Source of the DNA: QIJE01 sp048541835
Lineage (GTDB): Bacteria > SZUA-79 > Acidulodesulfobacterales > Acidulodesulfobacteraceae
DNA: 64,000 bases
NCBI RefSeq assembly: GCF_048541835.1
Contig: NZ_JBLEOY010000001.1
Span: 248,001 to 312,000 of the forward strand
Direction of reading: 5' to 3'
Shown: positions 53,653 to 62,843 of the stretch, one piece after another
Numbering within the stretch: the stretch's first letter is position 1
Layout of the letters: the number at the start of each line of letters is the position of its first letter
Program-made: the position numbers and the translations under genes
Notes under the pieces: generated by a model
Databases searched by the model: none
What the model saw: the letters and a program-made list of their open reading frames with translations, nothing else
Told to the model about the DNA's origin: nothing

Positions 53653-54141
53653 TTATACGACTAACAGATTTCCTTTTACAATTTTAAAAAACGAAATGAT
53701 TCTGTCTTTGTTTTCTACTTCATCTAAAATTTTTATTTTAGCGCCGCCGGAATCTATATCTATGTCTTCGGTGTCCATTATTCTTCCGACTAAATCTAAT
53801 CTGCCGTCTATTTTATTTTTCAACAATATTTTGACTCTTTCCCCTTTGTATTTTTCATAATCTTTAAATTTCAAAAGAACCCTATTTATACCGGGAGATG
53901 AAACCTCAAGGATATATTTAAATTTTATCATATCCTCAATATCCAAAATCATACTTAATTTCTTCGATACGTCAGATAGCTGGGATACCTTAATTCCGCC
54001 GTCTGAATCGATATACACTCTCAAGATGACGCCGCTATCCTCTATTGCAGGAAGAAACACGGCTCCTACAAGATAACACCCGTAATAAAGCAGTATCTCC
54101 TCAATAATATTCTCTACGTCTTTTATTAAATTTTCATGCAT
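53653..54141 (-). CDS. rimP: Ribosome maturation factor RimP
   Basis: 162 residues from ATG at 54139-54141 (MHENLIKDVENII). A longer reading (to 54168) would place a terminator hairpin inside the gene and adds non-conserved residues, so it is rejected. Hallmarks: GCYLVGAVFLPAIEDSGVILRVYIDSDGG, VSQLSDVSKKLSMILDIED, YILEVSSPGINRVLLKFKDYEKYKGE. It assists 30S assembly. It is the first gene of the rimP-nusA-infB operon. No clear ribosome binding site precedes it; the U-tract of the terminator comes just before the start. Confidence 0.92.
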   Translation of the reverse strand: MHENLIKDVENIIEEILLYYGCYLVGAVFLPAIEDSGVILRVYIDSDGGIKVSQLSDVSKKLSMILDIEDMIKFKYILEVSSPGINRVLLKFKDYEKYKGERVKILLKNKIDGRLDLVGRIMDTEDIDIDSGGAKIKILDEVENKDRIISFFKIVKGNLLVV

Positions 54142-54146
54142 AAAAC

Positions 54147-54173
54147 AAAAAAAGCGGGCGTAACCCACTTTTT
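54147..54173 (-). terminator. Rho-independent terminator just upstream of rimP
   Basis: On the minus strand AAAAAGTGGG - TTACG - CCCGCTTTTTTT forms a ten-base-pair stem (one G-T pair) with a five-base loop and a run of seven T. It lies between the end of truA (54249) and the rimP start (54141), ending six bases before the ATG. It should stop truA transcripts, and may also act as an attenuator for the nusA operon. Confidence 0.8.
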
Positions 54174-54248
54174 ATAAAAAACCCCCGGTTCTTGAAATAT
54201 TCTCTTATATACTTAACTATGAAATTATATATAAAATTTAATAAAATA

Positions 54249-55019
54249 TCAACAATAAATTTTATGTCCATATCTGACCGAATGCAAAAATAGCCCACAA
54301 GGAGGTGCGCACGGAACATTATACGGCAAATTCTTTCCCTCCAACATGTCTACTAAGTGTGCCGATTCCGTTTTACCGGTTCCGCATGAAACGATAGCTC
54401 CGATTATCCTTCTAACCATATGCCTCAGAAATCCTTCTCCATTCACTAAAATGTCGAACCCGTAATTTTTACGAAAAATTTTTATCTCAAAAATGACTCT
54501 GCAATAACTTGTGATACGCCTTTTTTTTTCTCTTTTTGCAAAGTTAAAAAAATTATTCCTACCCGTAAAAACCCTTGCAGATTCACTCATAAGGCCAAAG
54601 TTCAATTCTTCTTTGACAAACCATGAATGACCGGATAACAGTGGGCTTCTTGATACTGAATTTATTTTATAAAGATAAGTTTTATCAACGGTATCGTGAG
54701 TAGCGTGGAACGAATCGTGAACTATCTCCATGTTTTTTACAGATATTTCTGAAGGAAGAATGCCATTTAACGAAATCTTAAACTTATTCACATCATAATA
54801 AAACGGAAGTTTAAAATTGGCAACTTGGTTCATCGCGTGAACGCCGGCGTCGGTTCTTCCGGAAACAAATAATTTTGTATTAAATTTCGTAACGATGCCT
54901 ATTGCTTTTAAAATCTCGTTTTCTATCGTTTTATTTTCATATGTTTTTTTAATAACATTTTGAATCTGCCAGCCGTTATAATTTGTGCCATCATACTCAA
55001 GAACTATCAAATAATTCAT
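54249..55019 (-). CDS. truA: tRNA pseudouridine(38-40) synthase
   Basis: 256 residues. Hallmarks: EYDGTNYNGWQIQ at the N-terminus, VSGRTDAGVHAMNQVANFKL (catalytic Asp), FHATHDTVDKTYLYKI and FLRHMVRRIIGAIVSCGTGK. It makes pseudouridine at positions 38-40 of tRNA anticodon arms. The terminator downstream separates it from rimP; the PilR-like gene is 22 bases upstream. Confidence 0.97.
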   Translation of the reverse strand: MNYLIVLEYDGTNYNGWQIQNVIKKTYENKTIENEILKAIGIVTKFNTKLFVSGRTDAGVHAMNQVANFKLPFYYDVNKFKISLNGILPSEISVKNMEIVHDSFHATHDTVDKTYLYKINSVSRSPLLSGHSWFVKEELNFGLMSESARVFTGRNNFFNFAKREKKRRITSYCRVIFEIKIFRKNYGFDILVNGEGFLRHMVRRIIGAIVSCGTGKTESAHLVDMLEGKNLPYNVPCAPPCGLFLHSVRYGHKIYC

Positions 55020-55041
55020 TTTGAACTATATTTTAAAATTA

Positions 55042-56550
55042 TTATCTCTTCTTAGACAATATGTACCTTAATGACCTTAAGGATAAACCTAAACTTTTTG
55101 CCGCTTCATATTTAGAATTCTTCTTTGCGGTTCTGTCTGTCGTTATGTCTTTCTCTATATCTTTTATAAAATCGTTAAGCGATAAGCCTTCTTCTTCATT
55201 AACGCGATCGAATATCTCGACTATTTTAGACATATTATACACATAATCGCCTCTTTTAGCCACTTCTCCGCTTACTTCGTTCGATGTATCACTTTGAACC
55301 CTTTCTTGATGCCGATATTTTTCCGTTTTTTTGCGGTCGAAAATATAATCCGGAAAACACTCGGCATCAATTTCTTTAGGCTCATTTGTTATGCTCTCCC
55401 CGCCACAATAGATACATGCCCTTTCGATAATATTTTCAAGTTCTCTCGTATTTCCGGGATAATCATACTCCATAAGAGCCGACAAGGCCTTAGGTGAGAT
55501 AGAATTTACATGCTTAGAGAACCTTTTCAAAAAATAGGATATCAGTATCGGAATATCTTCCTTATGCTCCCTCAGCGGCGGCATTTTAATGTTTATCGTA
55601 TTTAACCTGTAATATAAATCATCCCTAAATTTTCCGGCCGCTATCAATTCGTTTAGATCCTTATTGGTAGCTGCAATGAACTTTACTTTCATAGGCTCTT
55701 CTACATTAGAACCTAATTTTCTATATACCTTTTCCTGCAAAATCCTCAAAAGTTTTACCTGAACTTGTAAGGACAAATCACCTATTTCATCTAAGAAAAG
55801 GACTCCGCCGTCGGCATATTTTATTAAGCCCATCTTTCCGGTTTCGGCACCGGTAAATGCACCCTTTACATAACCGAATAACTCACTTTCTACTAGGTTT
55901 TCCGGAATTGCGGCCAAATTAACGGGAACAAACGGAACGTTTTTAACACTGCCTAAATTTTTGGAATAAATCTCATAAATCAATCTTGCCGCCAATTCCT
56001 TTCCCGTTCCGGATTCCCCTGTAATAATAATATTGCTAAAATTGGAGGAAACACAAGATATGTCTTTTAAAACATTTTTTATCGCTATGGATTTACCCTT
56101 TATCGTACCTAAAGCAAGTTGAACCGTTTTGATACTATTTAATTCTTCATAAACAGAGAAATAGTCTATCGCCCTCCTTACTATTATCTTAAACTCCTCG
56201 TTGTCGAACGGTTTAGCTATATAATCGTAGGCGCCTAATTTTATGGCCTCTACGCCGGTTTTTACATCGGAATATGCCGTCATAAAAATAACCGGAAGTT
56301 TATTATTGTATTTTACGCTTAGATCTATTCTTTCACTCTTAAAGTATTTTATGAAATCTATACCTGAAACTTCAGGCATTTTAACATCAGAAATGATGAG
56401 GCTAAAATCAGTCGCATCAAGGAGTTTTTTCGCAACATTCACACTTTCGGCGGTAAAAATATCGTACCCCTCGAATCCAAGAAGTATCTTAACGGATTCA
56501 AGAATAGATTTTTCGTCGTCTATTATTAATATTTTTCTTTTATCGTTCAT
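55042..56550 (-). CDS. pilR: Sigma-54-dependent response regulator, PilR/NtrC-type
   Basis: 502 residues. Receiver domain (~5-125) with phosphoacceptor D55 (LIISDVKMPEVSG). The AAA+ domain follows with Walker A GESGTGKELAARLIYE, the sigma-54 contact loop KGAFTGAETG, Walker B GGVLFLDEIGDL and the R-finger segment DDLYYRLNTINIKMPPLREHKEDIP. The C-terminal ~90 residues are longer than usual before a Fis-type HTH (SKYEAAKSLGLSLRSLRYIL). The pilS-like sensor kinase gene is just upstream and pilus genes follow, so control of pilin or pilus genes with sigma-54 is likely. No sigma-54 site was found by eye. Confidence 0.9.
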   Translation of the reverse strand: MNDKRKILIIDDEKSILESVKILLGFEGYDIFTAESVNVAKKLLDATDFSLIISDVKMPEVSGIDFIKYFKSERIDLSVKYNNKLPVIFMTAYSDVKTGVEAIKLGAYDYIAKPFDNEEFKIIVRRAIDYFSVYEELNSIKTVQLALGTIKGKSIAIKNVLKDISCVSSNFSNIIITGESGTGKELAARLIYEIYSKNLGSVKNVPFVPVNLAAIPENLVESELFGYVKGAFTGAETGKMGLIKYADGGVLFLDEIGDLSLQVQVKLLRILQEKVYRKLGSNVEEPMKVKFIAATNKDLNELIAAGKFRDDLYYRLNTINIKMPPLREHKEDIPILISYFLKRFSKHVNSISPKALSALMEYDYPGNTRELENIIERACIYCGGESITNEPKEIDAECFPDYIFDRKKTEKYRHQERVQSDTSNEVSGEVAKRGDYVYNMSKIVEIFDRVNEEEGLSLNDFIKDIEKDITTDRTAKKNSKYEAAKSLGLSLRSLRYILSKKR

Positions 56551-56574
56551 TTCAAAAAAAAATAGATTAACGGT

Positions 56575-58347
56575 TTAACAAGGAATGGTTATCCTTATCA
56601 ATGTTCCCCTGTTAACCCTGCTTATAGCCTCTATCTCTCCGTTAAGGCTCTCCGTTATTGAATAAACAAGCGATAAGCCAAGCCCAAATCCGTCTTTTTT
56701 GGTGGTAAAAAGAGGTTTAAAAGCATTTTTTAGCGTAAAATCGTCCATACCTTCGCCGTTGTCGGAAACACTTATAGAAACATATCTTTTATTTCCCGTT
56801 TTTTTGACTACCTTTGAACCTAATCTGATAATACCTGTCCTAAATTCCTTATTGCCTGACAGCATAGTTTTTTTGGTTGATTGTACGGCATTTTGCATAA
56901 CATTCAACAATACGTGCCTGACCCTACTTTTTTCGGAAAATAGGTTTATTTTTTTGCTAATGCTGTTATGTATTTTTATTTCCGCCTTTTCGCTGCAACA
57001 ATTTGCAATAGAATCTATGAACCCTCGTATCAAATCCTCCGCCAATAAAAATAGGTTAAAATTTTCAAAATTAGCATTGCCGCTTACGTTTTTTGATTTT
57101 ACTTTAACGAACCCTAAAAAATCGTTTACTAAGTTATCCAACCTCTGCGCTTCGGTTTTTATTATGCCCGTTAATTTTCTATAATCACTACCGTTGGAGG
57201 CTATATTTTCCGTATTTAAAACGTATGCAGACGTATTTAGCGCTGCAAGGGGATTTCTTATCTCATGGGCCAACCATCCCGCAAGCTTTCCGGCGGTAGC
57301 CAACCCCTCATTTATTTTAGATTCCATCTCTAATTGTTTTATATAAGTTATATCTCTGAACAACAAGATAAATTTACCAGTTTTATACTCCTTGTTCTCT
57401 AACTTTGTCTTAGAGAATCCTAAAATCATATCTTTATATTTTAACTCAAACCTTTTTAATGCATTTTCGCCTCTGTCGTTTTTCGTTTCGGCTATGGTTC
57501 CGTTTTTATATATTTCATTTGTAGTGCCTAATGGAAAATTTTCAAAAATATCGGTTATTTTCATATTAAAATTATATAAAATACCAGCTTTATCACGAAA
57601 CGCCCTATTTTCGGTATCCGGTCCAAGCATTTGAATAGCAGCTTTATTCATAAAAATGATTTTGCCACATTCGCCTAACACGATAATCCCCTGAGAAAAA
57701 CTGTTAAATAATTCTCTATTAAAATTTTGCGATTTCCTTATAAATTCATCTCTCTCTACTATTCTGACGCTTAAAACATTCAACTCTCCCGAAAAATGAT
57801 ATAAAAGCCAGCTGAATATCAAAACGCCAAGTATATTGAGACTGGTTAAAAATAAAAGCTTATCGGGATTTGATAAAAAATAGGCATGACGCCCAATATT
57901 GAAATAGTACTGCATATCCGCAGATATACCTATGGCCGCCGCCGATGCTACTCCGAATATCATTACTCCCTTTCTCAAAAAAATAAATCCCGAAATAAGT
58001 ACCAGCAAATAGTATAAGAATATAAATTTGCCGTCTAAGCCGCCGTTAAACAATACTACAATAGATATTACGATAAAATCGATAAACAGTTGAATAAATC
58101 CCAAGTAGACTATGTATGATAAATTTTCTTTCTTTTTGAAATAAAGGAGGACTAGGAAATAAGCGATACTTAAAATTATTATAAAGGCTATAAGGAAATA
58201 AACAAAAAACTTATAATGATTTATGTATCTAAGATTAATTAAAACATATGCAAGTATTATTATCGGAAAGGCAAAAAGTCTAAAGATTATCGTAAATTTT
58301 ATTTTATCATATAAATCCTTATAACCCCTTTTATTATTTTTTTTCAT
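56575..58347 (-). CDS. pilS: Membrane sensor histidine kinase, PilS-like
   Basis: 590 residues. Six membrane helices (~15-190) form the sensor; a PAS-like segment follows (LFNSFSQGIIVLGECGKIIFMNKAAIQML). The HisKA H-box is LAHEIRNPLAALNTSAYVL. The ATPase has the N-box VLLNVMQNAVQSTKK, then DNGEGMDD and the G2 box KDGFGLGLSLVYSIT. It should phosphorylate the PilR-like regulator encoded downstream. It overlaps the pilC gene by one base. The topology matches PilS of Pseudomonas. Confidence 0.88.
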   Translation of the reverse strand: MKKNNKRGYKDLYDKIKFTIIFRLFAFPIIILAYVLINLRYINHYKFFVYFLIAFIIILSIAYFLVLLYFKKKENLSYIVYLGFIQLFIDFIVISIVVLFNGGLDGKFIFLYYLLVLISGFIFLRKGVMIFGVASAAAIGISADMQYYFNIGRHAYFLSNPDKLLFLTSLNILGVLIFSWLLYHFSGELNVLSVRIVERDEFIRKSQNFNRELFNSFSQGIIVLGECGKIIFMNKAAIQMLGPDTENRAFRDKAGILYNFNMKITDIFENFPLGTTNEIYKNGTIAETKNDRGENALKRFELKYKDMILGFSKTKLENKEYKTGKFILLFRDITYIKQLEMESKINEGLATAGKLAGWLAHEIRNPLAALNTSAYVLNTENIASNGSDYRKLTGIIKTEAQRLDNLVNDFLGFVKVKSKNVSGNANFENFNLFLLAEDLIRGFIDSIANCCSEKAEIKIHNSISKKINLFSEKSRVRHVLLNVMQNAVQSTKKTMLSGNKEFRTGIIRLGSKVVKKTGNKRYVSISVSDNGEGMDDFTLKNAFKPLFTTKKDGFGLGLSLVYSITESLNGEIEAISRVNRGTLIRITIPC

Positions 58348-59573
58348 TATTTGATGGCTTTTCCGAGATTAAATATCGGCAAATACATCGCTATGACAAG
58401 AGTCCCTACAACTATTCCGAGAAACACTATCAACGCAGGTTCTAACATCTGGGTTAGATTATTAACGGCATTATCTACCTCTTCGTCGTAATAATCGGCA
58501 ACCTTAGCAAGCATGGCATCAAGATTTCCGGTTTTTTCTCCCACCATAACCATTTGAATAACAAGGGGCGGAAACAGTTTCGTTTTATTCAGCGCCATAC
58601 TCAAAGGAGAACCGGAGGAGACATCCTCTTTCGTCTGCATGAGAGATTCTTCGATAATTTTATTGCCGCTCGTCTTGGAAACTATCTCCAATCCGGCAAG
58701 TATAGGCACGCCGCTTTCGACCATAGTAGAAAGAGTTCTTGCGAATCTCGCTATAGCCACCTTTTTGAATAAAGCGCCTACAAGCGGAGTTTTAAGTATA
58801 ATTCTGTCTATATTTCTTCTGCCACTTTCCTTTTTCCGATATGCCTTCAACGCAAAAATAATTATGGCAGCAGCAATTATTATATATAATATATACGCCC
58901 TCATAAAATCCGAGAAGGCTATAACCTCTCTTGTAAGGGCAGGCAATGTTGCGCCGACGCTTGCAAACAGGTTTGCAAATACCGGTATGACAAAGGTCAT
59001 AAGAATGATAATAACGGCAACAGCAACGCTTAGAACAGCGATAGGATATATCATCGCCCCTTTTATTTTTCTTTTTAATTTAAGTATTTTTTCGAAGTAT
59101 ATTGCTAACCTTTTAAAAACTTTATCCAAAACTCCGCCCTTCTCGCCGGATTCTACAAGATTTACATACAAATCATTAAAAACCCTAGGAAATTTTTTAA
59201 GACTGTCCGATAAAGACGCTCCGCTCTCAATCCCTTCCTTTATTTTTGTCAATATGCCCTTTAATTCTTTATTTTTCTGTTGTTCTATCATTATCAACAG
59301 ACCTTGAAGTATTGGAACGCCGGAATCTATAAGGGAAGAAAATTGCCTTGTAAACATTATAAGATCGCTGTCGCTAATTTTAGTTTTAGCACCTACTTCC
59401 TTTACTCCCTTAATGCTTAACGTGAAAAACTCATTCTTTTTTTTAACGTTTATAGGATAAATACCCATTTTCCGTATCTCTTCTATTACTTGTTCAGGAT
59501 TCTGGGCGGTAATCGTCCCTCTTAAATATTCCCCGGTGTGTGTTTTTTTCCCTCTCCAAAGATAAGTAGCCAT
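58347..59573 (-). CDS. pilC: Type IV pilus inner-membrane platform protein PilC
   Basis: 408 residues. Two GspF/T2SSF domains (LIMFTRQFSSLIDSGVPILQGLLIM and FARTLSTMVESGVPILAGLEIV), each before membrane segments, with three or so helices in total (about 170-200, 215-245 and 375-400). It converts motor rotation into pilin insertion at the pilus base. The neighbours are the pilT and pilB ATPases and the PilS/PilR system, which matches the usual pilB-pilT-pilC-pilS-pilR cluster. Confidence 0.95.
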   Translation of the reverse strand: MATYLWRGKKTHTGEYLRGTITAQNPEQVIEEIRKMGIYPINVKKKNEFFTLSIKGVKEVGAKTKISDSDLIMFTRQFSSLIDSGVPILQGLLIMIEQQKNKELKGILTKIKEGIESGASLSDSLKKFPRVFNDLYVNLVESGEKGGVLDKVFKRLAIYFEKILKLKRKIKGAMIYPIAVLSVAVAVIIILMTFVIPVFANLFASVGATLPALTREVIAFSDFMRAYILYIIIAAAIIIFALKAYRKKESGRRNIDRIILKTPLVGALFKKVAIARFARTLSTMVESGVPILAGLEIVSKTSGNKIIEESLMQTKEDVSSGSPLSMALNKTKLFPPLVIQMVMVGEKTGNLDAMLAKVADYYDEEVDNAVNNLTQMLEPALIVFLGIVVGTLVIAMYLPIFNLGKAIK

Positions 59574-59595
59574 TTTATCACTCCTATTAGCAAAC

Positions 59596-60804
59596 TTATA
59601 AATTACCGAAATCTATGCCCGAAAAGGGCTTATTGCTACTACCGCCGTCAGACCTATTGCCCATAGCACCGATAGCGGAGTTATTGATATCGCCGACTCC
59701 ATTCCCCCTTACTACTCCCGTCAGACCCCCTTTCGATATAAGTCCAGAGCTTATAGTCTGCTTCAATTCTTCTACATCCGACGATCTGTTATATGCATCT
59801 TCCTCGCTTATTATCCCCTTATTCACTAATGAAGCCAATGCCTGATTTAATGTCTGCATTCCATACTTTTCCTGCCCGAGTTGAAGCTGGGAATAAATCT
59901 GATGAATTTTATTCTCTCTTATCAGATTTCTGATAGCTGCATTCGGTATCATTAATTCTGCCGCAAGCACCCTGCCGGTAGTGTCACATCTTGGAATGAG
60001 CGCCTGCGATAAAACCGCCACAAGCGAAAGCGAAAGCGATGATCTCACTTCCGGCTGTTGATTAGGGGGAAATATGTCTATAACCCTGCTTATCGTCTGA
60101 ACGGCAGAGTTTGTGTGCAGGGTACCGAATGTAAGATGTCCGGTTTCGGCAATGGTGAGGGCTCCTTCCATAGTTTCCATATCTCTTATTTCGCCTACGA
60201 GAACTATGTTAGGGTCTTCTCTTAATATGTGCCTTAAAGCTTCTGAAAAACTGCTTGAATCCTGCCCTATCTCTCTTTGATTTACGAGGCAACCCTTATG
60301 AGAAAAAACGTATTCTATGGGGTCTTCAATAGTTATTATGTGTTCATGCCTACTCTGATTTATGGCATCTATCATTGCGGCAAGCGTAGTTGTTTTTCCT
60401 GAGCCGGTCGGGCCGGTTACCAAAACAAATCCTCTCGGTGCCTTAATAACTTCCCTAATCATAGGGGGGAGACCAAGCGCGTCGATAGTGGGAATTTCAT
60501 GCGGTATAACCCTGAATGCCCCCGCAACGGCACCCCTATCGTAATATAAATTAGCCCTAAACCTTGAAACGCCCTCCTGACTGAACGAAAAATCCAACTC
60601 ATGTGTTTCTTCGAACTTTTTTTTCTGAATATCCGTAATAACGCTATAACAAAGCCCTTGTGTATCTGCAGGCGTGAACACGGGAAAATCTAACGGAACC
60701 AACGACCCCCTAATCCTTACTTGGGGAGGCGAACCCACCGCTATGTGGAGGTCTGATGCCCCTTTATTAACGGTAATTTTTAATAAATCAATAATAAACG
60801 GCAT
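59596..60804 (-). CDS. pilT: Type IV pilus retraction ATPase PilT
   Basis: 402 residues. N-terminal PAS-like domain, then RecA-like ATPase: Walker A GPTGSGKTTTLAAMIDAIN, Asp box IITIEDPIEYVF, Walker B IVLVGEIRDMETMEGAL and His box ETGHLTFGTLHTNSA. The AIRNLIRENKIHQI segment is the PilT-specific motif needed for retraction. The C-terminal ~40 residues are Gly-, Asn- and Ser-rich with GGLTGVVRGNGVGDI and are longer than in Pseudomonas PilT. It powers pilus disassembly and twitching. Confidence 0.96.
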   Translation of the reverse strand: MPFIIDLLKITVNKGASDLHIAVGSPPQVRIRGSLVPLDFPVFTPADTQGLCYSVITDIQKKKFEETHELDFSFSQEGVSRFRANLYYDRGAVAGAFRVIPHEIPTIDALGLPPMIREVIKAPRGFVLVTGPTGSGKTTTLAAMIDAINQSRHEHIITIEDPIEYVFSHKGCLVNQREIGQDSSSFSEALRHILREDPNIVLVGEIRDMETMEGALTIAETGHLTFGTLHTNSAVQTISRVIDIFPPNQQPEVRSSLSLSLVAVLSQALIPRCDTTGRVLAAELMIPNAAIRNLIRENKIHQIYSQLQLGQEKYGMQTLNQALASLVNKGIISEEDAYNRSSDVEELKQTISSGLISKGGLTGVVRGNGVGDINNSAIGAMGNRSDGGSSNKPFSGIDFGNL

Positions 60805-60857
60805 ACGCTACCTTCCTTTATTCGTATTCATAGTTATCTAAAGTTACTAACAGTAGT

Positions 60858-60886
60858 TCGACTCATTTGCCCTTACCATGAGTCGA
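60858..60886 (-). other. Hairpin immediately after pilB
   Basis: TCGACTCAT pairs with ATGAGTCGA around an 11-base loop, a perfect nine-base-pair stem that starts two bases after the pilB stop. No T-run follows, so it is a possible mRNA-stability or processing structure rather than a terminator; pilT is then likely transcribed from the same message. Confidence 0.5.
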
Positions 60887-60888
60887 TG

Positions 60889-62739
60889 TTAAACGCTCGT
60901 ATCCATTACGCCCATATATTGAATAATTTCTTCTAAGGACGTAATTCCATTTAAAAACTTATCTTTTGCCGATTCTTTTAATGTTTTCATTCCATTTTTT
61001 ACAGCAAGCTTCTCTATTTCAAATTCATTAGCATTTTTATATATTTTATTCTTAATATCATCGCCTACGTTTAGCACTTCATATATAGCGATCCTGCCCT
61101 TGTAACCGGTTTTATTGCAAACGGAACACCCCTTTGCTCTATAAAACCTAACATTGGCAATGTCCGAATCTAAAAACCCCAAACCGGTTAAGGTCTTAAT
61201 ATCGGGATGATAGGGTTCCTTGCATTCGCTGCATAACTTTCTGACTAATCTCTGTGCTATTATCAAATTTAGACTGGAAGCGATGAGGAATTGTTCTACA
61301 TTCATATTGATAAGTCTTGATATAGTAGCGGAAGCATTGTTGGTATGTATCGTAGAAAGTACTAAATGCCCTGTAAGCGCAGCCTTAATAGCGATTTCAG
61401 CGGTCTCTAAGTCTCTAATTTCGCCTACCATAATTATATCCGGATCCTGCCTTAAAAACGACCTTAACGCCTGAGCAAAGGTCAGCCCTATCTCTTCGTT
61501 GACAAGTACCTGATTAATACCTTGCATGTCATATTCTACCGGGTCTTCTGCCGCAGAAATGTTTACATCCGGCTTATTTAATTCGGAAAGTGCGCTATAA
61601 AGAGTGGTTGTCTTGCCGGAACCGGTAGGTCCGGTAACAAGTATTATGCCGTATGGCTTATATATAGCCGTTTTAAAATCTTTAAGCTGTGCTTCCGAAA
61701 ATCCTAATTTTCTCATATCAAGCTGAAGGGCTGATTTATCTAAAATCCTTATAGCTATTTTTTCTCCGAAAAGCGTCGGAAGACACGATACTCTCATATC
61801 TACCTCTCTATTATCTATCTTTGCCTTGATTCGTCCATCCTGGGGCAGCCTTCTCTCTGCTATATCAAGCTGAGACATAATTTTCAATCTTGAAATTATA
61901 GGATTTTTGAGATTTCCGGGTATTTTCATTTGTTCCACTAATTTTCCGTCCATACGATATCTTATTCTTATTATAGACTCGTATGGTTCTACGTGGACAT
62001 CACTGGCTCCTATCTTAACGGCATCCAAAAGAACCTTGTTGACGAATTTTATGATGGGTTGTTCGGAAGACGACCTTTGCAGTTCCGAAATATCTAATTC
62101 TCCATTAGTGTCTTCAATAGCAATAGAATTGAGATAATCCTTATTTTCAGTAAGAATACTTGATGCATTGTAATATTTAGATAATGCCGAGGCAATTTCG
62201 TTTTCCGAGGCAACGACTATTTCTACATTAAGTCCCGTTAAAAACTTTATGTCGTCTAAAGCCTCAAGTTTAGTGGGATCGGATATTGCAAGATACAGTG
62301 TGTTCCCCTGCCTTTTAAACGGTACTACCTGTAATCTAACGGCTAAATCGGGGGGGACGAGTTTTATTATACTTTCCGGAATCTCTCCTTCAAGCAAATT
62401 AACCGTTGCCGCACCAAATTCTTTAGATAAAAAAGAGACAAGCTCCGAATCTTTTATAAAACCGAGTTTCGTAAGCTGCCCGCTTATACTGCCGCCGACA
62501 CAGCTTTGTTCTCCCAACGCTATACTCAGTTCATCGCTTGTTATTATGCCGTTTTTTACAAGAATCTCACCAAGCTTTAAATCCTTAAGCCTTTCGCCCT
62601 TTGCTATCCCTAATCTTGCCCTTTCTTGGATCAGTAATGCGTTAGATATATCATCCTTTTTTACGATACCGCGCTTTAATAGGATCTCCCCTAATCTCTC
62701 TTTCGGTAAATTAACGGATGGCATGAAATCGTTGCTCAT
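60889..62739 (-). CDS. pilB: Type IV pilus assembly ATPase PilB
   Basis: 616 residues. Two N-terminal MshEN/GSPII_E_N-like domains (~10-175), then the ATPase with Walker A GPTGSGKTTTLYSALSELN, Asp box SAAEDPVEYDM, Walker B IIMVGEIRDLETAEIAI and His box LTGHLVLSTIHTNNA. A tetracysteine zinc site follows as CSECKEPYH and CSVCNKTGYKGR. It drives pilus extension. It is the first gene of the pilBTCSR group; aroE is upstream on the same strand across a 104-base gap. MshEN domains in PilB relatives may bind c-di-GMP. Confidence 0.96.
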   Translation of the reverse strand: MSNDFMPSVNLPKERLGEILLKRGIVKKDDISNALLIQERARLGIAKGERLKDLKLGEILVKNGIITSDELSIALGEQSCVGGSISGQLTKLGFIKDSELVSFLSKEFGAATVNLLEGEIPESIIKLVPPDLAVRLQVVPFKRQGNTLYLAISDPTKLEALDDIKFLTGLNVEIVVASENEIASALSKYYNASSILTENKDYLNSIAIEDTNGELDISELQRSSSEQPIIKFVNKVLLDAVKIGASDVHVEPYESIIRIRYRMDGKLVEQMKIPGNLKNPIISRLKIMSQLDIAERRLPQDGRIKAKIDNREVDMRVSCLPTLFGEKIAIRILDKSALQLDMRKLGFSEAQLKDFKTAIYKPYGIILVTGPTGSGKTTTLYSALSELNKPDVNISAAEDPVEYDMQGINQVLVNEEIGLTFAQALRSFLRQDPDIIMVGEIRDLETAEIAIKAALTGHLVLSTIHTNNASATISRLINMNVEQFLIASSLNLIIAQRLVRKLCSECKEPYHPDIKTLTGLGFLDSDIANVRFYRAKGCSVCNKTGYKGRIAIYEVLNVGDDIKNKIYKNANEFEIEKLAVKNGMKTLKESAKDKFLNGITSLEEIIQYMGVMDTSV

Positions 62740-62843
62740 AGTTAAATTATCTTGCCTTTAATGATTTATTTAATTCCCTCATTCACTCCACGGCAATGTC
62801 CCGTATTTTTATTTTACCATGTAAACTACAAACATAAAATCAA

